62,000 bases of DNA, taken from assembly GCF_037975245.1 (NCBI RefSeq), contig NC_092572.1:17522273-17584272 (forward strand), read 5' to 3'. The position numbers were made by a program, and so were the translations under genes. The notes below the pieces were generated by a model, which worked only from the letters and a program-made list of their open reading frames with translations, was not told the DNA's origin and did not search any database. Positions 39,401 to 54,200 of this stretch are shown one piece after another (within the stretch, counting starts at the first letter, position 1; each line of letters opens with the position of its first letter). The stretch comes from Apostichopus japonicus. Its lineage: Eukaryota > Echinodermata > Holothuroidea > Aspidochirotida > Stichopodidae.

Positions 39401-42400
39401 GGTTCGAACCAGGGATGCAAAAGAGAGTCTCGATCATCAGCTCGTACAGTGCGCCGAGCCATCCCGCCACTGTATGGACTGAGATATTAGGTGGATTAAC
39501 TAATACTTACAGCTCCCCGTCCAGGCACTTGCTGTAAAAGATCGGCAAAAGACGTCATCACCCGGGGTTCGAACCAGGGATGCAAAAGAGAGTCTCGATC
39601 ATCAGCTCGTACAGTGCGCCGAGCCATCCCGCCACTGTATGGACTGAGATATTAGGTGGATTAACTAATACTTACAGCTCCCCGTCTAGGCACTTGCTGT
39701 AAAAGATCGGCAAAAGACGTCATCACCCGGGGTTCGAACCAGGGATGCAAAAGAGAGTCTCGATCATCAGCTCGTACAGTGCGCCGAGCCATCCCGCCAC
39801 TGTATGGACTGAGATATTAGGTGGATTAACTAATACTTACAGCTCCCCGTCTAGGCACTTGCTGTAAAAGATCGGCAAAAGACGTCATCACCCGGGGTTC
39901 GAACCAGGGATGCAAAAGAGAGTCTCGATCATCAGCTCGTACAGTGCGCCGAGCCATCCCGCCACTGTATGGACTGAGATATTAGGTGGATTAACTAATA
40001 CTTACAGCTCCCCGTCTAGGCACTTGCTGTAAAAGATCGGCAAAAGACGTCATCACCCGGGGTTCGAACCAGGGATGCAAAAGAGAGTCTCGATCATCAG
40101 CTCGTACAGTGCGCCGAGCCATCCCGCCACTGTATGGACTGAGATATTAGGTGGATTAACTAATACTTACAGCTCCCCGTCTAGGCACTTGCTGTAAAAG
40201 ATCGGCAAAAGACGTCATCACCCGGGGTTCGAACCAGGGATGCAAAAGAGAGTCTCGATCATCAGCTCGTACAGTGCGCCGAGCCATCCCGCCACTGTAT
40301 GGACTGAGATATTAGGTGGATTAACTAATACTTACAGCTCCCCGTCTAGGCACTTGCTGTAAAAGATCGGCAAAAGACGTCATCACCCGGGGTTCGAACC
40401 AGGGATGCAAAAGAGAGTCTCGATCATCAGCTCGTACAGTGCGCCGAGCCATCCCGCCACTGTATGGACTGAGATATTAGGTGGATTAACTAATACTTAC
40501 AGCTCCCCGTCTAGGCACTTGCTGTAAAAGATCGGCAAAAGACGTCATCACCCGGGGTTCGAACCAGGGATGCAAAAGAGAGTCTCGATCATCAGCTCGT
40601 ACAGTGCGCCGAGCCATCCCGCCACTGTATGGACTGAGATATTAGGTGGATTAACTAATACTTACAGCTCCCCGTCTAGGCACTTGCTGTAAAAGATCGG
40701 CAAAAGACGTCATCACCCGGGGTTCGAACCAGGGATGCAAAAGAGAGTCTCGATCATCAGCTCGTACAGTGCGCCGAGCCATCCCGCCACTGTATGGACT
40801 GAGATATTAGGTGGATTAACTAATACTTACAGCTCCCCGTCTAGGCACTTGCTGTAAAAGATCGGCAAAAGACGTCATCACCCGGGGTTCGAACCAGGGA
40901 TGCAAAAGAGAGTCTCGATCATCAGCTCGTACAGTGCGCCGAGCCATCCCGCCACTGTATGGACTGAGATATTAGGTGGATTAACTAATACTTACAGCTC
41001 CCCGTCTAGGCACTTGCTGTAAAAGATCGGCAAAAGACGTCATCACCCGGGGTTCGAACCAGGGATGCAAAAGAGAGTCTCGATCATCAGCTCGTACAGT
41101 GCGCCGAGCCATCCCGCCACTGTATGGACTGAGATATTAGGTGGATTAACTAATACTTACAGCTCCCCGTCTAGGCACTTGCTGTAAAAGATCGGCAAAA
41201 GACGTCATCACCCGGGGTTCGAACCAGGGATGCAAAAGAGAGTCTCGATCATCAGCTCGTACAGTGCGCCGAGCCATCCCGCCACTGTATGGACTGAGAT
41301 ATTAGGTGGATTAACTAATACTTACAGCTCCCCGTCTAGGCACTTGCTGTAAAAGATCGGCAAAAGACGTCATCACCCGGGGTTCGAACCAGGGATGCAA
41401 AAGAGAGTCTCGATCATCAGCTCGTACAGTGCGCCGAGCCATCCCGCCACTGTATGGACTGAGATATTAGGTGGATTAACTAATACTTACAGCTCCCCGT
41501 CTAGGCACTTGCTGTAAAAGATCGGCAAAAGACGTCATCACCCGGGGTTCGAACCAGGGATGCAAAAGAGAGTCTCGATCATCAGCTCGTACAGTGCGCC
41601 GAGCCATCCCGCCACTGTATGGACTGAGATATTAGGTGGATTAACTAATACTTACAGCTCCCCGTCTAGGCACTTGCTGTAAGAGATCGGCAAAAGACGT
41701 CATCACCCGGGGTTCGAACCAGGGATGCAAAAGAGAGTCTCGATCATCAGCTCGTACAGTGCGCCGAGCCATCCCGCCACTGTATGGACTGAGATATTAG
41801 GTGGATTAACTAATACTTACAGCTCCCCGTCTAGGCACTTGCTGTAAAAGATCGGCAAAAGACGTCATCACCCGGGGTTCGAACCAGGGATGCAAAAGAG
41901 AGTCTCGATCATCAGCTCGTACAGTGCGCCGAGCCATCCCGCCACTGTATGGACTGAGATATTAGGTGGATTAACTAATACTTACAGCTCCCCGTCTAGG
42001 CACTTGCTGTAAAAGATCGGCAAAAGACGTCATCACCCGGGGTTCGAACCAGGGATGCAAAAGAGAGTCTCGATCATCAGCTCGTACAGTGCGCCGAGCC
42101 ATCCCGCCACTGTATGGACTGAGATATTAGGTGGATTAACTAATACTTACAGCTCCCCGTCTAGGCACTTGCTGTAAAAGATCGGCAAAAGACGTCATCA
42201 CCCGGGGTTCGAACCAGGGATGCAAAAGAGAGTCTCGATCATCAGCTCGTACAGCGCGCCGAGCCATCCCGCCACTGTATGGACTGAGATATTAGGTGGA
42301 TTAACTAATACTTACAGCTCCCCGTCTAGGCACTTGCTGTAAAAGATCGGCAAAAGACGTCATCACCCGGGGTTCGAACCAGGGATGCAAAAGAGAGTCT

Positions 42401-45400
42401 CGATCATCAGCTCGTACAGCGCGCCGAGCCATCCCGCCACTGTATGGACTGAGATATTAGGTGGATGAACTAATACTTACAGCTCCCCGTCTAGGCACTT
42501 GCTGTAAAAGATCGGCAAAAGACGTCATCACCCGGGGTTCGAACCAGGGATGCAAAAGAGAGTCTCGATCATCAGCTCGTACAGTGCGCCGAGCCATCCC
42601 GCCACTGTATGGACTGAGATATTAGGTGGATTAACTAATACTTACAGCTCCCCGTCTAGGCACTTGCTGTAAAAGATCGGCAAAAGACGTCATCACCCGG
42701 GGTTCGAACCAGGGATGCAAAAGAGAGTCTCGATCATCAGCTCGTACAGTGCGCCGAGCCATCCCGCCACTGTATGGACTGAGATATTAGGTGGATTAAC
42801 TAATACTTACAGCTCCCCGTCTAGGCACTTGCTGTAAAAGATCGGCAAAAGACGTCATCACCCGGGGTTCGAACCAGGGATGCAAAAGAGAGTCTCGATC
42901 ATCAGCTCGTACAGCGCGCCGAGCCATCCCGCCACTGTATGGACTGAGATATTAGGTGGATGAACTAATACTTACAGCTCCCCGTCTAGGCACTTGCTGT
43001 AAAAGATCGGCAAAAGACGTCATCACCCGGGGTTCGAACCAGGGATGCAAAAGAGAGTCTCGATCATCAGCTCGTACAGCGCGCCGAGCCATCCCGCCAC
43101 TGTATGGACTGAGATATTAGGTGGATGAACTAATACTTACAGCTCCCCGTCTAGGCACTTGCTGTAAAAGATCGGCAAAAGACGTCATCACCCGGGGTTC
43201 GAACCAGGGATGCAAAAGAGAGTCTCGATCATCAGCTCGTACAGCGCGCCGAGCCATCCCGCCACTGTATGGACTGAGATATTAGGTGGATGAACTAATA
43301 CTTACAGCTCCCCGTCTAGGCACTTGCTGTAAAAGATCGGCAAAAGACGTCATCACCCGGGGTTCGAACCAGGGATGCAAAAGAGAGTCTCGATCATCAG
43401 CTCGTACAGCGCGCCGAGCCATCCCGCCACTGTATGGACTGAGATATTAGGTGGATGAACTAATACTTACAGCTCCCCGTCTAGGCACTTGCTGTAAAAG
43501 ATCGGCAAAAGACGTCATCACCCGGGGTTCGAACCAGGGATGCAAAAGAGAGTCTCGATCATCAGCTCGTACAGCGCGCCGAGCCATCCCGCCACTGTAT
43601 GGACTGAGATATTAGGTGGATGAACTAATACTTACAGCTCCCCGTCTAGGCACTTGCTGTAAAAGATCGGCAAAAGACGTCATCACCCGGGGTTCGAACC
43701 AGGGATGCAAAAGAGAGTCTCGATCATCAGCTCGTACAGCGCGCCGAGCCATTCCGCCACTGTATGGACTGAGATATTAGGTGGATGAACTAATACTTAC
43801 AGCTCCCCGTCTAGGCACTTGCTGTAAAAGATCGGCAAAAGACGTCATCACCCGGGGTTCGAACCAGGGATGCAAAAGAGAGTCTCGATCATCAGCTCGT
43901 ACAGCGCGCCGAGCCATTCCGCCACTGTATGGACTGAGATATTAGGTGGATGAACTAATACTTACAGCTCCCCGTCTAGGCACTTGCTGTAAAAGATCGG
44001 CAAAAGACGTCATCACCCGGGGTTCGAACCAGGGATGCAAAAGAGAGTCTCGATCATCAGCTCGTACAGCGCGCCGAGCCATCCCGCCACTGTATGGACT
44101 GAGATATTAGGTGGATGAACTAATACTTACAGCTCCCCGTCTAGGCACTTGCTGTAAAAGATCGGCAAAAGACGTCATCACCCGGGGTTCGAACCAGGGA
44201 TGCAAAAGAGAGTCTCAATCATCAGCTCGTACAGCGCGCCGAGCCATCCCGCCACTGTATGGACTGAGATATTAGGTGGATGAACTAATACTTACAGCTC
44301 CCCGTCTAGGCACTTGCTGTAAAAGATCGGCAAAAGACGTCATCACCCGGGGTTCGAACCAGGGATGCAAAAGAGAGTCTCGATCATCAGCTCGTACAGC
44401 GCGCCGAGCCATCCCGCCACTGTATGGACTGAGATATTAGGTGGATGAACTAATACTTACAGCTCCCCGTCTAGGCACTTGCTGTAAAAGATCGGCAAAA
44501 GACGTCATCACCCGGGGTTCGAACCAGGGATGCAAAAGAGAGTCTCGATCATCAGCTCGTACAGCGCGCCGAGCCATCCCGCCACTGTATGGACTGAGAT
44601 ATTAGGTGGATGAACTAATACTTACAGCTCCCCGTCTAGGCACTTGCTGTAAAAGATCGGCAAAAGACGTCATCACCCGGGGTTCGAACCAGGGATGCAA
44701 AAGAGAGTCTCGATCATCAGCTCGTACAGCGCGCCGAGCCATCCCGCCACTGTATGGACTGAGATATTAGGTGGATGAACTAATACTTACAGCTCCCCGT
44801 CTAGGCACTTGCTGTAAAAGATCGGCAAAAGACGTCATCACCCGGGGTTCGAACCAGGGATGCAAAAGAGAGTCTCGATCATCAGCTCGTACAGCGCGCC
44901 GAGCCATCCCGCCACTGTATGGACTGAGATATTAGGTGGATGAACTAATACTTACAGCTCCCCGTCTAGGCACTTGCTGTAAAAGATCGGCAAAAGACGT
45001 CATCACCCGGGGTTCGAACCAGGGATGCAAAAGAGAGTCTCGATCATCAGCTCGTACAGCGCGCCGAGCCATCCCGCCACTGTATGGACTGAGATATTAG
45101 GTGGATGAACTAATACTTACAGCTCCCCGTCTAGGCACTTGCTGTAAAAGATCGGCAAAAGACGTCATCACCCGGGGTTCGAACCAGGGATGCAAAAGAG
45201 AGTCTCGATCATCAGCTCGTACAGCGCGCCGAGCCATCCCGCCACTGTATGGACTGAGATATTAGGTGGATGAACTAATACTTACAGCTCCCCGTCTAGG
45301 CACTTGCTGTAAAAGATCGGCAAAAGACGTCATCACCCGGGGTTCGAACCAGGGATGCAAAAGAGAGTCTCGATCATCAGCTCGTACAGCGCGCCGAGCC

Positions 45401-45743
45401 ATCCCGCCACTGTATGGACTGAGATATTAGGTGGATGAACTAATACTTACAGCTCCCCGTCTAGGCACTTGCTGTAAAAGATCGGCAAAAGACGTCATCA
45501 CCCGGGGTTCGAACCAGGGATGCAAAAGAGAGTCTCGATCATCAGCTCGTACAGCGCGCCGAGCCATCCCGCCACTGTATGGACTGAGATATTAGGTGGA
45601 TGAACTAATACTTACAGCTCCCCGTCTAGGCACTTGCTGTAAAAGATCGGCAAAAGACGTCATCACCCGGGGTTCGAACCAGGGATGCAAAAGAGAGTCT
45701 CGATCATCAGCTCGTACAGCGCGCCGAGCCATCCCGCCACTGT

Positions 45744-46569
45744 GTGGACTGAGATATTAGGTGGATGAACTAATACTTACAGCTCCCCGTCTAGGCACTT
45801 GCTGTAAAAGATCGGCAAAAGACGTCATCACCCGGGGTTCGAACCAGGGATGCAAAAGAGAGTCTCGATCATCAGCTCGTACAGCGCGCCGAGCCATCCC
45901 GCCACTGTGTGGACTGAGATATTAGGTGGATGAACTAATACTTACAGCTCCCCGTCTAGGCACTTGCTGTAAAAGATCGGCAAAAGACGTCATCACCCGG
46001 GGTTCGAACCAGGGATGCAAAAGAGAGTCTCGATCATCAGCTCGTACAGCGCGCCGAGCCATCCCGCCACTGTGTGGACTGAGATATTAGGTGGATGAAC
46101 TAATACTTACAGCTCCCCGTCTAGGCACTTGCTGTAAAAGATCGGCAAAAGACGTCATCACCCGGGGTTCGAACCAGGGATGCAAAAGAGAGTCTCGATC
46201 ATCAGCTCGTACAGCGCGCCGAGCCATCCCGCCACTGTGTGGACTGAGATATTAGGTGGATGAACTAATACTTACAGCTCCCCGTCTAGGCACTTGCTGT
46301 AAAAGATCGGCAAAAGACGTCATCACCCGGGGTTCGAACCAGGGATGCAAAAGAGAGTCTCGATCATCAGCTCGTACAGCGCGCCGAGCCATCCCGCCAC
46401 TGTGTGGACTGAGATATTAGGTGGATGAACTAATACTTACAGCTCCCCGTCTAGGCACTTGCTGTAAAAGATCGGCAAAAGACGTCATCACCCGGGGTTC
46501 GAACCAGGGATGCAAAAGAGAGTCTCGATCATCAGCTCGTACAGCGCGCCGAGCCATCCCGCCACTGTG
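45744..46569. repeat. Six consecutive monomers with position 118 G
   Basis: TGTGTGGACT replaces TGTATGGACT at 45744 and at each 165-bp step to 46569, and in no other copy I found. Confidence 0.95.
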
Positions 46570-47433
46570 TGGACTGAGATATTAGGTGGATGAACTAATA
46601 CTTACAGCTCCCCGTCTAGGCACTTGCTGTAAAAGATCGGCAAAAGACGTCATCACCCGGGGTTCGAACCAGGGATGCAAAAGAGAGTCTCGATCATCAG
46701 CTCGTACAGCGCGCCGAGCCATCCCGCCACTGTATGGACTGAGATATTAGGTGGATGAACTAATACTTACAGCTCCCCGTCTAGGCACTTGCTGTAAAAG
46801 ATCGGCAAAAGACGTCATCACCCGGGGTTCGAACCAGGGATGCAAAAGAGAGTCTCGATCATCAGCTCGTACAGCGCGCCGAGCCATCCCGCCACTGTAT
46901 GGACTGAGATATTAGGTGGATGAACTAATACTTACAGCTCCCCGTCTAGGCACTTGCTGTAAAAGGTCGGCAAAAGACGTCATCACCCGGGGTTCGAACC
47001 AGTGATGCAAAAGAGAGTCTCGATCATCAGCTCGTACAGCGCGCCGAGCCATCCCGCCACTGTATGGACTGAGATATTAGGTGGATGAACTAATACTTAC
47101 AGCTCCCCGTCTAGGCACTTGCTGTAAAAGGTCGGCAAAAGACGTCATCACCCGGGGTTCGAACCAGGGATGCAAAAGAGAGTCTCGATCATCAGCTCGT
47201 ACAGCGCGCCGAGCCATCCCGCCACTGTATGGACTGAGATATTAGGTGGATGAACTAATACTTACAGCTCCCCGTCTAGGCACTTGCTGTAAAAGATCGG
47301 CAAAAGACGTCATCACCCGGGGTTCGAACCAGGGATGCAAAAGAGAGTCTCGATCATCAGCTCGTACAGCGCGCCGAGCCATCCCGCCACTGTATGGACT
47401 GAGATATTAGGTGGATGAACTAATACTTACAGC

Positions 47434-50400
47434 GCCCCGTCTAGGCACTTGCTGTAAAAGATCGGCAAAAGACGTCATCACCCGGGGTTCGAACCAGGGA
47501 TGCAAAAGAGAGTCTCGATCATCAGCTCGTACAGCGCGCCGAGCCATCCCGCCACTGTATGGACTGAGATATTAGGTGGATGAACTAATACTTACAGCGC
47601 CCCGTCTAGGCACTTGCTGTAAAAGATCGGCAAAAGACGTCATCACCCGGGGTTCGAACCAGGGATGCAAAAGAGAGTCTCGATCATCAGCTCGTACAGC
47701 GCGCCGAGCCATCCCGCCACTGTATGGACTGAGATATTAGGTGGATGAACTAATACTTACAGCGCCCCGTCTAGGCACTTGCTGTAAAAGATCGGCAAAA
47801 GACGTCATCACCCGGGGTTCGAACCAGGGATGCAAAAGAGAGTCTCGATCATCAGCTCGTACAGCGCGCCGAGCCATCCCGCCACTGTATGGACTGAGAT
47901 ATTAGGTGGATGAACTAATACTTACAGCGCCCCGTCTAGGCACTTGCTGTAAAAGATCGGCAAAAGACGTCATCACCCGGGGTTCGAACCAGGGATGCAA
48001 AAGAGAGTCTCGATCATCAGCTCGTACAGCGCGCCGAGCCATCCCGCCACTGTATGGACTGAGATATTAGGTGGATGAACTAATACTTACAGCGCCCCGT
48101 CTAGGCACTTGCTGTAAAAGATCGGCAAAAGACGTCATCACCCGGGGTTCGAACCAGGGATGCAAAAGAGAGTCTCGATCATCAGCTCGTACAGCGCGCC
48201 GAGCCATCCCGCCACTGTATGGACTGAGATATTAGGTGGATGAACTAATACTTACAGCGCCCCGTCTAGGCACTTGCTGTAAAAGATCGGCAAAAGACGT
48301 CATCACCCGGGGTTCGAACCAGGGATGCAAAAGAGAGTCTCGATCATCAGCTCGTACAGCGCGCCGAGCCATCCCGCCACTGTATGGACTGAGATATTAG
48401 GTGGATGAACTAATACTTACAGCGCCCCGTCTAGGCACTTGCTGTAAAAGATCGGCAAAAGACGTCATCACCCGGGGTTCGAACCAGGGATGCAAAAGAG
48501 AGTCTCGATCATCAGCTCGTACAGCGCGCCGAGCCATCCCGCCACTGTATGGACTGAGATATTAGGTGGATGAACTAATACTTACAGCGCCCCGTCTAGG
48601 CACTTGCTGTAAAAGATCGGCAAAAGACGTCATCACCCGGGGTTCGAACCAGGGATGCAAAAGAGAGTCTCGATCATCAGCTCGTACAGCGCGCCGAGCC
48701 ATCCCGCCACTGTATGGACTGAGATATTAGGTGGATGAACTAATACTTACAGCGCCCCGTCTAGGCACTTGCTGTAAAAGATCGGCAAAAGACGTCATCA
48801 CCCGGGGTTCGAACCAGGGATGCAAAAGAGAGTCTCGATCATCAGCTCGTACAGCGCGCCGAGCCATCCCGCCACTGTATGGACTGAGATATTAGGTGGA
48901 TGAACTAATACTTACAGCGCCCCGTCTAGGCACTTGCTGTAAAAGATCGGCAAAAGACGTCATCACCCGGGGTTCGAACCAGGGATGCAAAAGAGAGTCT
49001 CGATCATCAGCTCGTACAGCGCGCCGAGCCATCCCGCCACTGTATGGACTGAGATATTAGGTGGATGAACTAATACTTACAGCGCCCCGTCTAGGCACTT
49101 GCTGTAAAAGATCGGCAAAAGACGTCATCACCCGGGGTTCGAACCAGGGATGCAAAAGAGAGTCTCGATCATCAGCTCGTACAGCGCGCCGAGCCATCCC
49201 GCCACTGTATGGACTGAGATATTAGGTGGATGAACTAATACTTACAGCGCCCCGTCTAGGCACTTGCTGTAAAAGATCGGCAAAAGACGTCATCACCCGG
49301 GGTTCGAACCAGGGATGCAAAAGAGAGTCTCGATCATCAGCTCGTACAGCGCGCCGAGCCATCCCGCCACTGTATGGACTGAGATATTAGGTGGATGAAC
49401 TAATACTTACAGCGCCCCGTCTAGGCACTTGCTGTAAAAGATCGGCAAAAGACGTCATCACCCGGGGTTCGAACCAGGGATGCAAAAGAGAGTCTCGATC
49501 ATCAGCTCGTACAGCGCGCCGAGCCATCCCGCCACTGTATGGACTGAGATATTAGGTGGATGAACTAATACTTACAGCGCCCCGTCTAGGCACTTGCTGT
49601 AAAAGATCGGCAAAAGACGTCATCACCCGGGGTTCGAACCAGGGATGCAAAAGAGAGTCTCGATCATCAGCTCGTACAGCGCGCCGAGCCATCCCGCCAC
49701 TGTATGGACTGAGATATTAGGTGGATGAACTAATACTTACAGCGCCCCGTCTAGGCACTTGCTGTAAAAGATCGGCAAAAGACGTCATCACCCGGGGTTC
49801 GAACCAGGGATGCAAAAGAGAGTCTCGATCATCAGCTCGTACAGCGCGCCGAGCCATCCCGCCACTGTATGGACTGAGATATTAGGTGGATGAACTAATA
49901 CTTACAGCGCCCCGTCTAGGCACTTGCTGTAAAAGATCGGCAAAAGACGTCATCACCCGGGGTTCGAACCAGGGATGCAAAAGAGAGTCTCGATCATCAG
50001 CTCGTACAGCGCGCCGAGCCATCCCGCCACTGTATGGACTGAGATATTAGGTGGATGAACTAATACTTACAGCGCCCCGTCTAGGCACTTGCTGTAAAAG
50101 ATCGGCAAAAGACGTCATCACCCGGGGTTCGAACCAGGGATGCAAAAGAGAGTCTCGATCATCAGCTCGTACAGCGCGCCGAGCCATCCCGCCACTGTAT
50201 GGACTGAGATATTAGGTGGATGAACTAATACTTACAGCGCCCCGTCTAGGCACTTGCTGTAAAAGATCGGCAAAAGACGTCATCACCCGGGGTTCGAACC
50301 AGGGATGCAAAAGAGAGTCTCGATCATCAGCTCGTACAGCGCGCCGAGCCATCCCGCCACTGTATGGACTGAGATATTAGGTGGATGAACTAATACTTAC

Positions 50401-51229
50401 AGCGCCCCGTCTAGGCACTTGCTGTAAAAGATCGGCAAAAGACGTCATCACCCGGGGTTCGAACCAGGGATGCAAAAGAGAGTCTCGATCATCAGCTCGT
50501 ACAGCGCGCCGAGCCATCCCGCCACTGTATGGACTGAGATATTAGGTGGATGAACTAATACTTACAGCGCCCCGTCTAGGCACTTGCTGTAAAAGATCGG
50601 CAAAAGACGTCATCACCCGGGGTTCGAACCAGGGATGCAAAAGAGAGTCTCGATCATCAGCTCGTACAGCGCGCCGAGCCATCCCGCCACTGTATGGACT
50701 GAGATATTAGGTGGATGAACTAATACTTACAGCGCCCCGTCTAGGCACTTGCTGTAAAAGATCGGCAAAAGACGTCATCACCCGGGGTTCGAACCAGGGA
50801 TGCAAAAGAGAGTCTCGATCATCAGCTCGTACAGCGCGCCGAGCCATCCCGCCACTGTATGGACTGAGATATTAGGTGGATGAACTAATACTTACAGCGC
50901 CCCGTCTAGGCACTTGCTGTAAAAGATCGGCAAAAGACGTCATCACCCGGGGTTCGAACCAGGGATGCAAAAGAGAGTCTCGATCATCAGCTCGTACAGC
51001 GCGCCGAGCCATCCCGCCACTGTATGGACTGAGATATTAGGTGGATGAACTAATACTTACAGCGCCCCGTCTAGGCACTTGCTGTAAAAGATCGGCAAAA
51101 GACGTCATCACCCGGGGTTCGAACCAGGGATGCAAAAGAGAGTCTCGATCATCAGCTCGTACAGCGCGCCGAGCCATCCCGCCACTGTATGGACTGAGAT
51201 ATTAGGTGGATGAACTAATACTTACAGCG
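47434..51229. repeat. 24 consecutive monomers with position 158 G (AGCGCCCC)
   Basis: AGCGCCCCGT replaces AGCTCCCCGT from 47434 to 51229 without a break. A single further copy is at 58159, 42 monomers away. The change creates an extra CpG. Confidence 0.95.
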
Positions 51230-54200
51230 CCCCGTCTAGGCACTTGCTGTAAAAGATCGGCAAAAGACGTCATCACCCGGGGTTCGAACCAGGGATGCAA
51301 AAGAGAGTCTCGATCATCAGCTCGTACAGCGCGCCGAGCCATCCCGCCACTGTATGGACTGAGATATTAGGTGGATGAACTAATACTTACAGCTCCCCGT
51401 CTAGGCACTTGCTGTAAAAGATCGGCAAAAGACGTCATCACCCGGGGTTCGAACCAGGGATGCAAAAGAGAGTCTCGATCATCAGCTCGTACAGCGCGCC
51501 GAGCCATCCCGCCACTGTATGGACTGAGATATTAGGTGGATGAACTAATACTTACAGCTCCCCGTCTAGGCACTTGCTGTAAAAGATCGGCAAAAGACGT
51601 CATCACCCGGGGTTCGAACCAGGGATGCAAAAGAGAGTCTCGATCATCAGCTCGTACAGCGCGCCGAGCCATCCCGCCACTGTATGGACTGAGATATTAG
51701 GTGGATGAACTAATACTTACAGCTCCCCGTCTAGGCACTTGCTGTAAAAGATCGGCAAAAGACGTCATCACCCGGGGTTCGAACCAGGGATGCAAAAGAG
51801 AGTCTCGATCATCAGCTCGTACAGCGCGCCGAGCCATCCCGCCACTGTATGGACTGAGATATTAGGTGGATGAACTAATACTTACAGCTCCCCGTCTAGG
51901 CACTTGCTGTAAAAGATCGGCAAAAGACGTCATCACCCGGGGTTCGAACCAGGGATGCAAAAGAGAGTCTCGATCATCAGCTCGTACAGCGCGCCGAGCC
52001 ATCCCGCCACTGTATGGACTGAGATATTAGGTGGATTAACTAATACTTACAGCTCCCCGTCTAGGCACTTGCTGTAAAAGATCGGCAAAAGACGTCATCA
52101 CCCGGGGTTCGAACCAGGGATGCAAAAGAGAGTCTCGATCATCAGCTCGTACAGCGCGCCGAGCCATCCCGCCACTGTATGGACTGAGATATTAGGTGGA
52201 TGAACTAATACTTACAGCTCCCCGTCTAGGCACTTGCTGTAAAAGATCGGCAAAAGACGTCATCACCCGGGGTTCGAACCAGGGATGCAAAAGAGAGTCT
52301 CGATCATCAGCTCGTACAGCGCGCCGAGCCATCCCGCCACTGTATGGACTGAGATATTAGGTGGATGAACTAATACTTACAGCTCCCCGTCTAGGCACTT
52401 GCTGTAAAAGATCGGCAAAAGACGTCATCACCCGGGGTTCGAACCAGGGATGCAAAAGAGAGTCTCGATCATCAGCTCGTACAGCGCGCCGAGCCATCCC
52501 GCCACTGTATGGACTGAGATATTAGGTGGATGAACTAATACTTACAGCTCCCCGTCTAGGCACTTGCTGTAAAAGATCGGCAAAAGACGTCATCACCCGG
52601 GGTTCGAACCAGGGATGCAAAAGAGAGTCTCGATCATCAGCTCGTACAGCGCGCCGAGCCATCCCGCCACTGTATGGACTGAGATATTAGGTGGATGAAC
52701 TAATACTTACAGCTCCCCGTCTAGGCACTTGCTGTAAAAGATCGGCAAAAGACGTCATCACCCGGGGTTCGAACCAGGGATGCAAAAGAGAGTCTCGATC
52801 ATCAGCTCGTACAGCGCGCCGAGCCATCCCGCCACTGTATGGACTGAGATATTAGGTGGATGAACTAATACTTACAGCTCCCCGTCTAGGCACTTGCTGT
52901 AAAAGATCGGCAAAAGACGTCATCACCCGGGGTTCGAACCAGGGATGCAAAAGAGAGTCTCGATCATCAGCTCGTACAGCGCGCCGAGCCATCCCGCCAC
53001 TGTATGGACTGAGATATTAGGTGGATGAACTAATACTTACAGCTCCCCGTCTAGGCACTTGCTGTAAAAGATCGGCAAAAGACGTCATCACCCGGGGTTC
53101 GAACCAGGGATGCAAAAGAGAGTCTCGATCATCAGCTCGTACAGCGCGCCGAGCCATCCCGCCACTGTATGGACTGAGATATTAGGTGGATGAACTAATA
53201 CTTACAGCTCCCCGTCTAGGCACTTGCTGTAAAAGATCGGCAAAAGACGTCATCACCCGGGGTTCGAACCAGGGATGCAAAAGAGAGTCTCGATCATCAG
53301 CTCGTACAGCGCGCCGAGCCATCCCGCCACTGTATGGACTGAGATATTAGGTGGATGAACTAATACTTACAGCTCCCCGTCTAGGCACTTGCTGTAAAAG
53401 ATCGGCAAAAGACGTCATCACCCGGGGTTCGAACCAGGGATGCAAAAGAGAGTCTCGATCATCAGCTCGTACAGCGCGCCGAGCCATCCCGCCACTGTAT
53501 GGACTGAGATATTAGGTGGATGAACTAATACTTACAGCTCCCCGTCTAGGCACTTGCTGTAAAAGATCGGCAAAAGACGTCATCACCCGGGGTTCGAACC
53601 AGGGATGCAAAAGAGAGTCTCGATCATCAGCTCGTACAGCGCGCCGAGCCATCCCGCCACTGTTTGGACTGAGATATTAGGTGGATGAACTAATACTTAC
53701 AGCTCCCCGTCTAGGCACTTGCTGTAAAAGATCGGCAAAAGACGTCATCACCCGGGGTTCGAACCAGGGATGCAAAAGAGAGTCTCGATCATCAGCTCGT
53801 ACAGCGCGCCGAGCCATCCCGCCACTGTATGGACTGAGATATTAGGTGGATGAACTAATACTTACAGCTCCCCGTCTAGGCACTTGCTGTAAAAGATCGG
53901 CAAAAGACGTCATCACCCGGGGTTCGAACCAGGGATGCAAAAGAGAGTCTCGATCATCAGCTCGTACAGCGCGCCGAGCCATCCCGCCACTGTATGGACT
54001 GAGATATTAGGTGGATGAACTAATACTTACAGCTCCCCGTCTAGGCACTTGCTGTAAAAGATCGGCAAAAGACGTCATCACCCGGGGTTCGAACCAGGGA
54101 TGCAAAAGAGAGTCTCGATCATCAGCTCGTACAGCGCGCCGAGCCATCCCGCCACTGTATGGACTGAGATATTAGGTGGATGAACTAATACTTACAGCTC

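Larger units (their letters stand above)
20217..42161. repeat. Satellite subtype domain 1 (position 94 T, position 141 T), 133 copies
   Basis: Every monomer here has CAGTGCGCC and GGATTAAC. Within it, position 1 alternates in runs. T: copies starting 20217-21867. C: 22032-22692. T: 22857-23517. C: 29292-32262 (19 copies) and 32757-34077 (9 copies). T: 34242-39027. C: 39192-39522. T: thereafter. Confidence 0.95.
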
